Source: Clostridia bacterium
GTDB lineage: Bacteria > Bacillota_A > Clostridia > Christensenellales > Aristaeellaceae
DNA: 64,000 nucleotides
Reading direction: 5' to 3'
Assembly: GCA_017509065.1 (NCBI GenBank)
Contig: JAFWQM010000009.1
Location: 112,775-176,774 of the forward strand
This document shows positions 46,539-56,804 of this stretch, piece after piece (the stretch's first letter is position 1; each line of letters opens with the position of its first letter). The notes beneath the pieces were generated by a model. That model searched no databases. It saw only the letters and a program-made list of their open reading frames with translations, and was not told where the DNA came from. The position numbers and the translations under genes were made by a program.

Positions 46539-47901
46539 TTGAAGGACAAAAAAAGAACACAGCCGCTGGCAGTGTGTCGGTGAATACCCTGGTGCCGCCG
46601 ATCATCATCCTGGTTTCTGTTCTGCATGTCGTGATTATCGTGTCCATCATGATGATCAACAGTTCAAGCACCCAGCTTTCTACCATCATGCAGGATTCCG
46701 CTGAATACATGAACGACGACCGTCACTGCTGGCGGGCTCCAGCCTGATGTCCGAAACGTCGACCAATTTCGTGCTCATGCCAAAGACGGAAACGGGCGAG
46801 ATCAACGTGTACCCGCTGGCGGCGTATTCCAACGAACTGAAAATCCCGCGGCGCGGCAATCAGGTGATGGAGCGGTTTCAGGGCTATGACGTGAGTGAAG
46901 AGGCGCTGAGCCTGCTTTCAACCGCCGCGGACAGCGCCACGAAAATGATGGATGCGAAGCTGCACGCCCTGGCGCTGGTGAACACCGTTCACCCGCTCCC
47001 GGACATTGATTACCTCAACAGCATTCCGCTTCCCGCGCTGACCGAAGAAGAGCAGGCAATGACCGACGATGACAAAATGGCAGCGGCGAAGCTGTACGTG
47101 CTGGGCTCTGTGTATTCGCTGAACAAGCAGTCCGTGTCCCAGAATGTGAACGAGTGCGTGGAAGTCATCCGCGCGTCTTCCTCTGTCAAGGCCGCTGAAA
47201 CTGCCCGGCGCGTCCATATCCAGCGCACTGTTCTCTGGATCACAACGGTCGCGATCATGGTGATTCTGATTGGCACCTTCATCGTTCTCTATACGCAGAT
47301 CATTTATCCCCTGGCGGATTTCGTGAAGCTCATCAGCGCCAACCAGACGCTGGACGAGCGAAAAGGCCTGCGCGAAGTGCGGCTGCTGGCCGTGGCGTAC
47401 AACAGCCTGGTGAAGCGCCGCGACGCGCTGGACGGCATCCTGCGTTCCGCCGCGGAAACCGACGCGCTCAGCAACCTGCCCAACCGTTACCGGTTCGAGC
47501 AGTTCATGCTGGAATCGGGGGAGAGCGGCTACTCCATCGGCGTGCTGCTGTTTGACATCAACTTCCTCAAGCAGACCAACGACACGAAGGGCCACCTGGT
47601 CGGGGATAAGCTGATCCGCACAGCGGCTGAGTGCATTTCCTCGTGCTTCGGCGCGGATTGCTTCCGGTTCGGCGGAGACGATTTCGCCGCTGTGGTCAAG
47701 AACTGCGATCCGGAAACTATCCAGCAGATGATCCGCAAATTCGAGGAGACCGAAAAGCAGAAGAACGTGAGCATCTCCATGGGCTTTGCGTATGCCGATG
47801 AGATCGGGAAAACCACGGTGAAAAAACTGTTGGACGAAGCCGATAAAAAAAGTACGCCCAGAAAAAAAGAAGTGCATCAGAGCCATGGCGGCGTGGAATA
47901 G
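46539..47901 (+). pseudogene. Membrane-bound GGDEF diguanylate cyclase gene with several indels
   Basis: The protein begins at a TTG (46539) and soon shifts at an A7 run (46548-46554); the frame then gives a membrane segment (NTLVPPIIILVSVLHVVIIV), shifts again near 46714-46725 (AEYMND / SLLAGSS), and continues openly to 47901. A second membrane segment lies near 47220-47305, then a GGDEF domain with LSNLPNRYRFEQF, LLFDINFLKQTND and the active site RFGGDDF (near 47668-47688). Near the end the expected DKKMYAQKK reads DKKSTPRKK, explained by a lost T and a gained A 10 bases later. Four indels in one gene point to decay or to poor assembly. The open frame 46747-47901 alone lacks the first membrane segment. 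Confidence 0.75.
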
Positions 47902-47995
47902 CGGCTGCGGAGAACCGCTTTTCGGGAAACCGGCGATTTGCATGAAAGACCTGTATTACGAGATTATTGATTCGATGATCCGGATTTCCTTGGAT

Positions 47996-48024
47996 TTGAC
48001 AAATCAGGCAAAAGGCGGTATATT
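47996..48024 (+). promoter_or_regulatory. Promoter of the peptidylprolyl isomerase operon
   Basis: TTGACA (47996-48001), 17 bp, TATATT (48019-48024). Confidence 0.75.
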
Positions 48025-48086
48025 ATAGGAAAACCGTGGCAACATATTCATCCGGGCCGGTAAACGATATTTGGAGGAATGCAGTG

Positions 48087-48611
48087 ATGAGTGAAGTTTT
48101 TCATCCCACTTTTGTGATCAAGCTGGAAAACGGCGGCGAAATGAAGGGCGAACTGTACCCCGAGTACGCGCCTCATTCCGTGGGTAATTTTATATCCCTG
48201 GCGAACAGCGGCTTTTATGACGGGCTGATTTTCCACCGAGTGATTCCCGGCTTCATGATCCAGGGCGGCTGTCCCAAAGGCACCGGTACCGGCGGCCCCG
48301 GCTATTCCATCAAGGGAGAATTTGCCCAAAATGGGGTAAATAATCCGCTCAAGCACACCTATGGCGTGCTGAGCATGGCGCGGGCCATGCATCCCGATTC
48401 CGCGGGCAGCCAGTTCTTCATTATGACCAGCGATTCTCCCCACCTGGACGGCGCTTATGCCGCGTTCGGCAAGGTGCTGGAGGGCATGGAATATGCCGAT
48501 CAGATTGTGAACGTGAAACGCGACGGCAGGGATAAGCCCCTTGAGCCACAGAGGATCGCTTCCATCCGCGTGGAGACCCGGGGCAACTACTTCCCCTTCA
48601 ATCAGCTATGA
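48087..48611 (+). CDS. Cyclophilin-type peptidylprolyl isomerase
   Basis: A 174-residue cytoplasmic cyclophilin that speeds cis-trans isomerisation at proline. Conserved sites: FHRVIPGFMIQGG near residue 50 (catalytic Arg and Phe/Met/Gln), SAGSQFFIM near 108, LDGAYAAFGKVLEGM near 122. ATG 48087 follows TTGGAGGAA; the longer frame from 48036 is not needed. The end overlaps zapA by 4 bp (ATGA). Confidence 0.92.
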   Translation: MSEVFHPTFVIKLENGGEMKGELYPEYAPHSVGNFISLANSGFYDGLIFHRVIPGFMIQGGCPKGTGTGGPGYSIKGEFAQNGVNNPLKHTYGVLSMARAMHPDSAGSQFFIMTSDSPHLDGAYAAFGKVLEGMEYADQIVNVKRDGRDKPLEPQRIASIRVETRGNYFPFNQL

Positions 48612-48916
48612 TCGTGCCCAAGCGTGAACGCGCGTATACCCTTCGCATCGCCGGCAAGGACTACACCATCACCAGCGGCGACGCGCCGGAACACGTGCGC
48701 AGAATGGGCGTGTATGTGGACAGGAAGATCGCCGAGACCGCTTCCTCGGGCTTTGTGAGCCGCGAGGCGGCGACGGTCATTGCTGCCTTATCCCTTGCGG
48801 ACGAGCTGATCACCGCCCAGGACGACAATACCCGGCTGCGCAGGGAGCTGCTGGAAGCGCGGCAGGCTTTGAAACAGCAAAGCAGAAAGAACCATGCCGA
48901 TGAATCGACGACTTGA
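48608..48916 (+). CDS. zapA: Cell division protein ZapA-like
   Basis: A 102-residue protein that stabilises FtsZ bundles. The N-terminal beta domain contains YTLRIAGKDYTITSGD, followed by the RMGVYVDRKI block and an Ala-rich helix, ending in a coiled-coil (DNTRLRRELLEARQAL). Start overlaps the isomerase stop, and its end overlaps the U32 gene by 23 bp; the zapA-U32 pair is common in Clostridia. Confidence 0.85.
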   Translation: MIVPKRERAYTLRIAGKDYTITSGDAPEHVRRMGVYVDRKIAETASSGFVSREAATVIAALSLADELITAQDDNTRLRRELLEARQALKQQSRKNHADESTT

Positions 48917-51245
48917 ACTGCTTTCTCCCGCCGGCAGCATGGACGCGCTCAAGGCCGCCGTGGCCAACGGGGCCGACGCGGTGTATCTGGGCGCGGCCGC
49001 TTTCGGAGCGCGGGCAAGCGCCGGGTTTGACGACGGGACGCTAAAGGAAGCGCTGGCTTACTGCCATCTCCGGCGGAAAAAAGTATATGTTACCGTGAAT
49101 ATCCTCGTCAAGGAAAGGGAGCTGGACGGCGTCCGGCACACCCTTTCCTTGTTGTCAAATCTGGGCGTTGACGCGGTGCTGGTTCAGGACCTGGGCGTGC
49201 TCAAAATCTGCCGGGAGGAATACCCCGCGCTGCCGGTTCACGCCAGCACGCAGATGGCGCTGCATAACGCTTCCGGGGTGCGGCTGCTGAAAAGTCTTGG
49301 TGTTCAGCGGGCGGTCATGGCGCGGGAATGCGATTTGGAGGAGATTCGGAAAGCCGCGGATTTGGGCCTGGAAATCGAGGCGTTCTGTCACGGCGCGCTG
49401 TGCGTTTCCTGCTCGGGCGAATGTCTGTTTTCCTCCATGATCGGCGGCCGCAGCGGCAACCGGGGCCGGTGCGCCCAGCCCTGCCGCCTGCCTTACAGCT
49501 ATCAGGGCAAAACCGGCGCCTGGCTCTCTCCCCGGGATTTGTGCGCCCGGGACGAACTCAAGGCCATGGCCGAGGCGGGGGTGTATTCTTTCAAGATCGA
49601 AGGCCGCCTTAAACGCCCGGAATACGTCGCTGTGGTCACGCGGATTTATCGGGACGCCCTGGACGCTGTGCTGGAAGGGCGTTTTACCCCCGCTGATCAA
49701 AAAGAAAAAGAAAGCCTCACTCAGATTTTTTCCCGTGGCGGATTCACGAGGGGCTATTCTTCGCGGGAACGGGACGCCGCCATCATCGATCCCACGCGCG
49801 TGACGCCTATCGGCGTGACGATGGGGAAAGTGAAAAAAGTGTATCAGAAGGGCGGAGCGCTGCTGTGCGACGTGCCGCTGATTCGGCCCCTGCACAACGG
49901 GGACGGGCTGGAAATCGGAACGCAGGAAATCCGCTATTCCGGGCCGGAGGTTCCGGCGGGAAATGTGGCTGTGCTGCGGCTGCGGGAAAAAGCGAAAGAA
50001 GGCGAGGAAGTCCGCCGCACGGAGGACGAAAGCCAGCTTCAGGCTGCCCGCGACACCTTTGAAAACGGCGCTGACATGGCGGCGAATCCGATTTCCTTTG
50101 ACGCTGTTTTGACCGCGTATCCCGGCAAGCCGCTGTCTCTCCAGGTGACGGGGGGGAAAAGCACGGTTTCGGCGATGGGCGAAACTGTTCAGCCCGCGCA
50201 GAACAAAGCGCTGGATGAAGCCTCCGCGCGCAGGTCTTTGGAGAAAACCGGCGGAACGCCGTTTGCGCTGCGGCTGCTGACCGTCAACACTGCCAACGCT
50301 TTTGTGTCTGCGTCGGCGCTGAACGCCCTGCGGCGGGAAGCGCTGGAAAAGCTGGCCGAAGCCCGCATTGCCGCCCATCCGCGAACGGCTTCCTCCAAAG
50401 CAGTATTCAGTGCACCGCTGAGGGCTGTTCCCGCACCACGGTTGATCGTCAAAACGCAGTATGTTTCCGAAATTCCCGAACTGCTTAAAGCAGGCGCGGC
50501 GGAGGTCCTCTTTCAGCCGCAAGATTTTAGGTCGGAGTATCTTCTTCCTTTGCTTACAAACTGGCCGGAGAAAACCCGCCTGTGCCTGCCAAGCCAGCTG
50601 TCCGAAAGCACGCTGCAATCCCTGAAAACGCTGACGGAAGAAAGGAATATTCCCGTCTGCCTATCCAGTCCGGGGCAGGTCAAAGCCTTCAAAACAGGAG
50701 ATAGGACGGGCGAGGGCATCCCGGTCATGAACGGCGAAGCGCTTCGGATGCTGTCCCATCTGGGCTGCGGAAGCGTGACGCTGAGCCGGGAATTATCCAA
50801 ACAGGATATCCAGGAATTGCCTCTGGATATCTGCGAGTTGATCCTACCAGTATACGGAAGGACCCGCCTGATGCTACTGAACCACTGCCCCATGCGTACG
50901 GCGCTGGGCCTGAAAACGGGCCGGGAGCAGTGCGAACTGTGCCGTCAGGGAAAAGGCGCGCTGGGCACAGCGCTTACCGACCGCATGAAAGCGGATTATC
51001 CGCTGTTTCCGCTCAGGCTTCCGGAGGGGTGCCAGATCGAACTGATGGCGGACAAACCCCTGCATCTCGCCGGGCTGCTGGGCGGCCTGCCGCCGCTCTC
51101 CTGGCTGCTCACCTTTACGGATGAAACAAAAGAGGAACGAACGCGAATCACTGCCTATTACGCCGCGCTCCTGCGCGGAGAAACACCGCCAGCGCTGCTG
51201 GATATCCGGGGTACGGCGGGAAGGTTTTTGGATGGAGTGCTGTAG
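48894..51245 (+). CDS. U32 family peptidase-like protein (RlhA/TrhP type)
   Basis: A 783-residue protein. The N-terminal half is the U32 barrel: LLSPAGSMDALKAAVANGADAVYLG (near residues 8-32, in two blocks) and the signature EAFCHGALCVSCSG near 161-174, with cysteine pairs likely to bind a cluster (CAQPC). The C-terminal half fits the DUF3656-type extension of long U32 proteins and ends with CELCRQGKGALGT. Characterised relatives hydroxylate 23S rRNA or tRNA uridine with prephenate, so a peptidase role is doubtful. Start ATG 48894 or 48900, both inside zapA. Confidence 0.88.
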   Translation: MPMNRRLELLSPAGSMDALKAAVANGADAVYLGAAAFGARASAGFDDGTLKEALAYCHLRRKKVYVTVNILVKERELDGVRHTLSLLSNLGVDAVLVQDLGVLKICREEYPALPVHASTQMALHNASGVRLLKSLGVQRAVMARECDLEEIRKAADLGLEIEAFCHGALCVSCSGECLFSSMIGGRSGNRGRCAQPCRLPYSYQGKTGAWLSPRDLCARDELKAMAEAGVYSFKIEGRLKRPEYVAVVTRIYRDALDAVLEGRFTPADQKEKESLTQIFSRGGFTRGYSSRERDAAIIDPTRVTPIGVTMGKVKKVYQKGGALLCDVPLIRPLHNGDGLEIGTQEIRYSGPEVPAGNVAVLRLREKAKEGEEVRRTEDESQLQAARDTFENGADMAANPISFDAVLTAYPGKPLSLQVTGGKSTVSAMGETVQPAQNKALDEASARRSLEKTGGTPFALRLLTVNTANAFVSASALNALRREALEKLAEARIAAHPRTASSKAVFSAPLRAVPAPRLIVKTQYVSEIPELLKAGAAEVLFQPQDFRSEYLLPLLTNWPEKTRLCLPSQLSESTLQSLKTLTEERNIPVCLSSPGQVKAFKTGDRTGEGIPVMNGEALRMLSHLGCGSVTLSRELSKQDIQELPLDICELILPVYGRTRLMLLNHCPMRTALGLKTGREQCELCRQGKGALGTALTDRMKADYPLFPLRLPEGCQIELMADKPLHLAGLLGGLPPLSWLLTFTDETKEERTRITAYYAALLRGETPPALLDIRGTAGRFLDGVL

Positions 51246-51275
51246 TGCCATCCTGATAATTTGGGGGGATATGAA

Positions 51276-53627
51276 ATGAACGACCGCGCCTTGCGAGTGC
51301 TGGAATTTACAAAAATACGGGAAATGCTGGCTGGGTACGCCCTGTCGGATTCCGGGAAAACGCTGTGCCGGGAGCTTACGCCCCTGGACGATTTCAGTGA
51401 CATCAACCGCGCTCTGGACGAAACGGAGGAAGCCGTGGCCACGCTGGCTTATGTGGGCGGCAATCCGCTGATTTCGTTCGCGGACGTGTCGGAATACATA
51501 TCTTTGGCGCAGAAGGGCTCCACCCTGACGCCCCGCGCGCTGCTGCTGGTGGCGGAAACGCTTCGCGCTGCCCGCGCAGCAAGAAGCGCTTTGGTGACAG
51601 AGAAAGAAAACACACCCATCATCACCTCCGCCGCGTCGCGCCTGCAGCCGCTGCGCCAATTGGAAACGGACATCACTGAGGCGATTCTCAGTGAGGAAGA
51701 GATTTCCGACCACGCTTCTCCCGCCCTGCTGGATATCCGGCGGCACATCCGCCAGGTGAATGACCGCATCCGGGAGAAGCTCAACGCCATGGCCCACGGC
51801 TCCGGCTACGCCAAATACCTGATGGAATCCATCGTGACCGTGCGCAACGGGCGCTATGTGCTGCCCGTCAAGGCCGAAGCCCGCGGCAACGTGCCCGGCC
51901 TGGTGCATGACCAGTCCGCCACCGGAGCCACGCTGTTCATCGAACCCATGGCCGTGGTGGAAATGGGCAATGAACTCAAGGAATGGCACATGAAGGAGCG
52001 GGACGAGATCGAACGCATCCTGGCCGCGTTCTCCCAGCAGGTGGGCGACAGCGGCGATTTGATTTCCCAGAATTTAGCCATCCTCTCCCATCTCGATTTC
52101 GTGTTCGCCAAGGGGATGCTCAGCCGGGAAATGGACTGCGTGCGGCCCAAGATGAACGAAGAAGGAAAGATCAATCTCGTCCGCGTGCGCCATCCTCTGA
52201 TTTCCAGGGACACGGTGGTGCCCTGTTCCCTGTGGCTGGGGCAAGAGTTCACTTCTCTGATCATCACCGGCCCCAACACCGGCGGCAAGACGGTCACGCT
52301 TAAAACCCTGGGCCTCATGACGCTGATGGCCCAGAGCGGCCTGCATATTCCCGGTGCGCTGGGAACAGAGCTTTCCACATTTGAGGAAGTGTACGCGGAT
52401 ATCGGCGACGAGCAGTCCATCGAGCAGAGCCTGTCCACCTTTTCTTCCCATATGACCAACATCGTGTCCATCATGAACAGGGTGACGCCCTGCGACCTGG
52501 TGCTCTTCGACGAGCTCGGCGCGGGTACCGACCCCACCGAAGGCGCGGCGCTGGCCCAGGTGATTCTGAACGCGCTGCTCAAAATCAAGACCCGCACGGC
52601 GGCAACCACGCACTACAGCGAACTGAAAGCCTACGCCCTCTCCACGGTGGGCGTTGAAAACGCCAGCGTGGAATTTGACGTGGCCACCCTGCGGCCTACC
52701 TATCGCCTGTCCATCGGCGTGCCGGGCAAGTCTAATGCCTTTGAAATCAGCCGCCGCCTGGGCCTGCCGGAATACCTGATCGACGAAGCGAAAGACCTGC
52801 TCTCCCACGATACCATCCGCTTTGAAGACGTGATCGCCAACGCGGAATATCACCGCCAGATCGCCGAAAAGGAACGGCAGCTTGCCGAGGAAGCCAGAGC
52901 CGAAACCGTGCGTCTGCGCAACGAAGCGGAAAAGCTCTATAAGGATATGGAAGAAAAACGCGACGCCTCCACCCGCAAGGCCAAGGAGGAAGCCCGCCGC
53001 ATCGTGGAAAAGGCCCGGCGCGATTCCGAATCCATTCTCTATGATTTAAAGAAAATGAAGAAGGCCGGCTCCGCCCCCGACCACGAAGTGAACGCCCTGC
53101 GCAAAAAGCTGGAAGAAGGCATCGACAGCCTGAGCGAAGGGTTGAAGAAACCCACGGACAATTTCGCCGAGCCGCCCAAGACAGTAAAGGTGGGCGACAT
53201 CGTGGAAATCACCCATCTGAACACCAAGGGCACCGTGCTTTCCCTGCCGGACGCCAAGGGCGAGGTGCAGTTGCAGGCGGGCATCATGAAGCTGAAAGCG
53301 CATCTGAGCCAGCTTCGCCTGGTGCAGGAGGAAAAGCCCAAAAAGAAAGTGTCCTCCGTGTCTGTTCAGACCGGTACGCGCACCGTGCCGCTGTCCTGCG
53401 ACGTGCGCGGGATGGCGCTGGACGAAGCCATTGAAGAAGTGGAGCAGTACCTGGACGAAGCGACGCTGGCCGGGCTGCATGAAGTGACCATCGTGCACGG
53501 CAAGGGCACCGGCATCCTGCGCGAGGGCATCCAGAAGCACCTGAAAACCTATCCCCACGTCAAATCCTTCCGCCGCGGCAAGTACGGCGAGGGCGAGGAG
53601 GGCGTGACGGTGGTGGAACTGAAATAA
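51276..53627 (+). CDS. mutS2: MutS2 family protein (endonuclease, ribosome rescue)
   Basis: A 783-residue MutS2. The ATPase site is GPNTGGKTVTLKT near residue 332, with DELGAGTDPTEG near 411; a long coiled-coil (residues about 500-610) precedes the C-terminal Smr nuclease domain (LDVRG-type motif CDVRGMALDEA near 708, HGKGTG near 741). MutS2 suppresses recombination in some species and splits collided ribosomes in B. subtilis. ATG 51276 follows GGGGGGAT. The stop codon is followed at once by hairpin C4. Confidence 0.95.
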   Translation: MNDRALRVLEFTKIREMLAGYALSDSGKTLCRELTPLDDFSDINRALDETEEAVATLAYVGGNPLISFADVSEYISLAQKGSTLTPRALLLVAETLRAARAARSALVTEKENTPIITSAASRLQPLRQLETDITEAILSEEEISDHASPALLDIRRHIRQVNDRIREKLNAMAHGSGYAKYLMESIVTVRNGRYVLPVKAEARGNVPGLVHDQSATGATLFIEPMAVVEMGNELKEWHMKERDEIERILAAFSQQVGDSGDLISQNLAILSHLDFVFAKGMLSREMDCVRPKMNEEGKINLVRVRHPLISRDTVVPCSLWLGQEFTSLIITGPNTGGKTVTLKTLGLMTLMAQSGLHIPGALGTELSTFEEVYADIGDEQSIEQSLSTFSSHMTNIVSIMNRVTPCDLVLFDELGAGTDPTEGAALAQVILNALLKIKTRTAATTHYSELKAYALSTVGVENASVEFDVATLRPTYRLSIGVPGKSNAFEISRRLGLPEYLIDEAKDLLSHDTIRFEDVIANAEYHRQIAEKERQLAEEARAETVRLRNEAEKLYKDMEEKRDASTRKAKEEARRIVEKARRDSESILYDLKKMKKAGSAPDHEVNALRKKLEEGIDSLSEGLKKPTDNFAEPPKTVKVGDIVEITHLNTKGTVLSLPDAKGEVQLQAGIMKLKAHLSQLRLVQEEKPKKKVSSVSVQTGTRTVPLSCDVRGMALDEAIEEVEQYLDEATLAGLHEVTIVHGKGTGILREGIQKHLKTYPHVKSFRRGKYGEGEEGVTVVELK

Positions 53628-53745
53628 AGTTAGGAGTTACGAGTTAGGAGTTAGGAGCTATTATAGAATGATGTTGCTTATTGCGCAAATTTTATATAGA
53701 TACACTATAAAACTCCTAACTCCTCACTCCTAACTCATTAACTCT
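53627..53745. repeat. Heptad-arm hairpin element C4
   Basis: It starts at the mutS2 stop. Left arm units GTTAGGA, GTTACGA, GTTAGGA, GTTAGGA, then GCTATTATAG; right arm CACTATAAA, ACTCCTA, ACTCCTC, ACTCCTA, ACTCATT, AACTC. Same architecture as C1 with about 45 nt between the arms. Confidence 0.8.
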
Positions 53746-53778
53746 CTTCCTGCCTCACTGAATGAAAGGGGTATTGCG

Positions 53779-54468
53779 ATGAAGGACAAGCAAAGCATCA
53801 TGGTTGTGGACGACGATCCGAACATTGCGCAGCTGGTGAAGCTGTATCTGGAAAAAGAGGGCTACGAAGTCTCCGTTGAAACCCGCGGAGACGAAGCCGT
53901 GGCCGCGTTTCAGAAAAACCCGCCGAGCCTGATGCTGCTGGACATCATGCTGCCCGGCATGGACGGATGGCAGGTGTGCCGCGCCATCCGGCAGACCAGC
54001 AGCATTCCCATCATCATGCTCTCCGCGAAAGACGAGACCTTTGACAAGGTGCTGGGTCTGGAACTGGGAGCCGACGACTACATCACCAAGCCTTTCGAGG
54101 GCAAGGAACTCGTTGCCCGCGTGAAGGCCGTGCTGCGCCGCGCGGGCCCCGGCGAAACCGAAAAGGACATTTTGTCCTTCCCCGGGCTTTCCATCAGCCT
54201 GGAAAAATACGAGGTGTATTACCAGGGAAAGCTGCTGGATATGCCGCCCAAGGAGCTGGAAGTCCTTTACTTCCTGGCCTCCCATCAGAACCGTGTGTTC
54301 ACCCGCGAACAGCTGCTGGAGCAGGTATGGGGTTTTGATTTCTTTGGCGACAGCCGCACCGTGGATGTTCATATCAAGCGCCTTAGGGAAAAACTGCAGG
54401 ACAGCGAAGCCCTCGGCTGGCAGATCCGCACCGTTTGGGGCGTAGGCTATAAATTTGAGGTGAAATGA
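53779..54468 (+). CDS. OmpR/PhoB-type response regulator
   Basis: A 229-residue regulator with receiver domain (DDDPN near residues 9-13, phospho-acceptor Asp in LLDIMLPGMDG near 55, Lys in YITKPF near 105) and a C-terminal winged helix (RTVDVHIKRLREKL near 194, VWGVGYKF at the end). ATG follows GAAAGGGG. It is paired with the kinase 4 bp downstream. The signal is unknown; the gene order with ispE suggests an envelope role but does not prove it. Confidence 0.93.
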   Translation: MKDKQSIMVVDDDPNIAQLVKLYLEKEGYEVSVETRGDEAVAAFQKNPPSLMLLDIMLPGMDGWQVCRAIRQTSSIPIIMLSAKDETFDKVLGLELGADDYITKPFEGKELVARVKAVLRRAGPGETEKDILSFPGLSISLEKYEVYYQGKLLDMPPKELEVLYFLASHQNRVFTREQLLEQVWGFDFFGDSRTVDVHIKRLREKLQDSEALGWQIRTVWGVGYKFEVK

Positions 54469-54472
54469 CCGC

Positions 54473-55978
54473 ATGCGCAGCCTGAGCATGTTTATCCGCC
54501 TGCTGATCGTTTCGGTGGCCGTGATCCTGATGTGCGTGGTGGTGCTGTCCGTCCTGGCATTTACGAACCTGAAAAACAACAGCATCAACAGCAGAATGGA
54601 CGCGCTGAAAACGCAGGCAAGGGACATCAGTTATCTGGCGGGCCGCCTGTCGCTGGATTCCCTGTCCAAAACCAGCGGCCTGTCCAGCGCCACAGAGGAT
54701 TATATCAACTGGAAATCCCGCCGCATTTTCGAAGAATACGGCGCGTATACGATGGTGGTGGACCGCAACGGAAAGTATTATATCTATTATTTACAGGATC
54801 ATCAGCGCGACGATTACCAGAGAGCCGCTCCGACGCCAAGCGAACTGAACGAATATATGGATATGGCGCTGCAGGGGCAGGAAATGGTATCGCAGACGCA
54901 GACCGACCAGGGCACTTTCTTTACGGTGATGGTGCCGTGGGTGCAGAATAATACCCTCAGCAGCCAGATGACCGTCATGGGCTATGTGCTGATCCAGACG
55001 TCCGCCCAGACCGTGCACGCGGTTTACAGGAATATGCTGTGGCAGACCGCGCTTGCCGCCATCGGCGTGTTCCTGCTCGCGGCCGCCGTCGTGTTCTTTG
55101 TTGCCCAGCAGATCACCCGTCCCCTCACCGCGATCACCGAAGCCGCGGGACAGATGGCCAGGGGCGATTTTGCCATCCGCGCGCCCGAGGAAGGCGGAAA
55201 GGAAATTGAGGAATTGTCCCGCTCCTTCAACCAGATGACGGCCAAGCTTTCCTCTATAGAACAGTCCAGGCGCGATTTCGTTGCCAACGTGTCCCACGAG
55301 CTGCGCTCTCCGATCACGTCCATCAAGGGCTTCGCCCAGGGAATGCTGGACGGGACGATCCCGCCTGAAATGCATAAGCAATATCTGCAGGTCGTGCTGG
55401 ATGAAACGCAGCGTCTGGCCAAGCTGATCAACAATCTGCTCAACCTGTCTCGGATGGAGAACGAGGAAACGAGCCTGGCGTTCAGCCATTTTGATTTGAA
55501 TGAAATGGCCCGGCGCGTGCTCATTTCCCGTATGACCCAGATCGACGACAAGGGCATGGAAATCGATGTGGATTTTGAATCGGAAACCTGCTATGTGCAT
55601 GCCGATGCGGATCAGATTCAGCAGGTGATCATCAACCTGCTGGACAACGCGATAAAATATACGCCCGGGCGCGGCACCGTCAGACTATCCACGAAAACGG
55701 AGGACGATCTTGTGATCATGCGCGTAAAGGATAACGGCGTGGGCATCCCCGCCGCCGACGCGCCTTACATCTTTGACCGTTTCTATAAAGTGGACAAGGC
55801 GCACACTGTTGGAAAAGGCACAGGTCTGGGCCTGGCGATTTGCAAGCGCATCATGGAAAGGCATCATCAGCAGATCCGCCTGGTATCCGGCGACGGCGGC
55901 GCGGAGTTTGAAATCACGCTGGAAAAAGGAATCGATCCGGGAGGCGCTCATGGAGATACAGGCGCGGGCGAAGATTAA
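54473..55978 (+). CDS. Sensor histidine kinase
   Basis: A 501-residue membrane kinase: first membrane segment near residues 9-30, an extracytoplasmic sensor domain of about 150 residues, second segment near 184-206, HAMP (ITRPLTAITEAAGQM near 209), HisKA with the phospho-His in NVSHELRSPITSIKG near 275-289, and the ATPase domain (N box INLLDNAIKYTPG near 384, DNGVGIP near 421, GTGLGLAICKRIME near 449). The end overlaps ispE by 29 bp, so sensor and ispE are translated from one mRNA. Confidence 0.93.
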   Translation: MRSLSMFIRLLIVSVAVILMCVVVLSVLAFTNLKNNSINSRMDALKTQARDISYLAGRLSLDSLSKTSGLSSATEDYINWKSRRIFEEYGAYTMVVDRNGKYYIYYLQDHQRDDYQRAAPTPSELNEYMDMALQGQEMVSQTQTDQGTFFTVMVPWVQNNTLSSQMTVMGYVLIQTSAQTVHAVYRNMLWQTALAAIGVFLLAAAVVFFVAQQITRPLTAITEAAGQMARGDFAIRAPEEGGKEIEELSRSFNQMTAKLSSIEQSRRDFVANVSHELRSPITSIKGFAQGMLDGTIPPEMHKQYLQVVLDETQRLAKLINNLLNLSRMENEETSLAFSHFDLNEMARRVLISRMTQIDDKGMEIDVDFESETCYVHADADQIQQVIINLLDNAIKYTPGRGTVRLSTKTEDDLVIMRVKDNGVGIPAADAPYIFDRFYKVDKAHTVGKGTGLGLAICKRIMERHHQQIRLVSGDGGAEFEITLEKGIDPGGAHGDTGAGED

Positions 55979-56789
55979 CTGGACGCTGGACGTGGTAGGC
56001 AGGCGGCCGGACGGCTACCATTTACTGGACATGCTGATGCAGCCGCTGTCGCTTCACGACACGCTGCAAATCAACCCCGCGGAAGAGCTTTCGCTGTCAA
56101 TCGAAGGAACGGACAGCCTGTCCGCCGGAGAGGATAATCTGATCCTACGCGCCGCGAAAGCACTGCGGGAAGCGGCGGGGATCAGCGCTGGAGCGGCAAT
56201 CCATCTGACCAAGAGAATCCCGATGGGCGCAGGCCTCGGCGGCGGCAGCGCGGACGCGGCGGCTGCCTTGAAGGGACTGAACGAGCTTTGGGGAATCGGC
56301 TATGATTTGGAAAAGCTGTGCGAAATCGGCGTGAAACTCGGGGCTGACGTGCCCTTCTGCTTGCATGACTCATCCCGCCGGACGCGGGGAATCGGCGAAA
56401 TCTTATTGCCGATTCAAAGCTGCGTGTTCCCGCTGGTGTTGGTGCAGCCGTGCGAAGCGCTGTCCACCAGAGAAGTTTTCGCGGCATACCATCAGGCGAG
56501 CATCACTCCGCCTGACACGGAAAGGGCAATGCGGGCGCTGGCGGCGGGAGACCTGGCCGCTCTGAAAGCGGCGGCGGGGAATGTGCTGGAAAGCGCTTCA
56601 ATTACCCTCAGACCCCAGATTCAGGAAGCGAAGCAAGCGCTGTACCGCGCGGGCGCTGCGTTCGCGCAGATGACCGGTTCCGGCTCGGTGGTGTTCGGCG
56701 CGTTTGATACGGATGAAGCGGCAGACCGCGCCTTTGAAGCGCTGAAAACAGCCTTTCCCGTCTGTCTCCGCACGCAGACCGACTTGTAA
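55950..56789 (+). CDS. ispE: 4-diphosphocytidyl-2-C-methyl-D-erythritol kinase
   Basis: A 279-residue GHMP kinase of the non-mevalonate isoprenoid route. ARAKINWTLDVVGRRPDGYH near residues 5-24 and the ATP loop PMGAGLGGGSADAAAAL near 91-107 are diagnostic; the last motif MTGSGSVVFG lies near 243. ATG 55950 follows CGGGAGGCG and lies inside the kinase gene. Confidence 0.95.
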   Translation: MEIQARAKINWTLDVVGRRPDGYHLLDMLMQPLSLHDTLQINPAEELSLSIEGTDSLSAGEDNLILRAAKALREAAGISAGAAIHLTKRIPMGAGLGGGSADAAAALKGLNELWGIGYDLEKLCEIGVKLGADVPFCLHDSSRRTRGIGEILLPIQSCVFPLVLVQPCEALSTREVFAAYHQASITPPDTERAMRALAAGDLAALKAAAGNVLESASITLRPQIQEAKQALYRAGAAFAQMTGSGSVVFGAFDTDEAADRAFEALKTAFPVCLRTQTDL

Positions 56790-56804
56790 CAGAAACGGAG
56801 AAAC

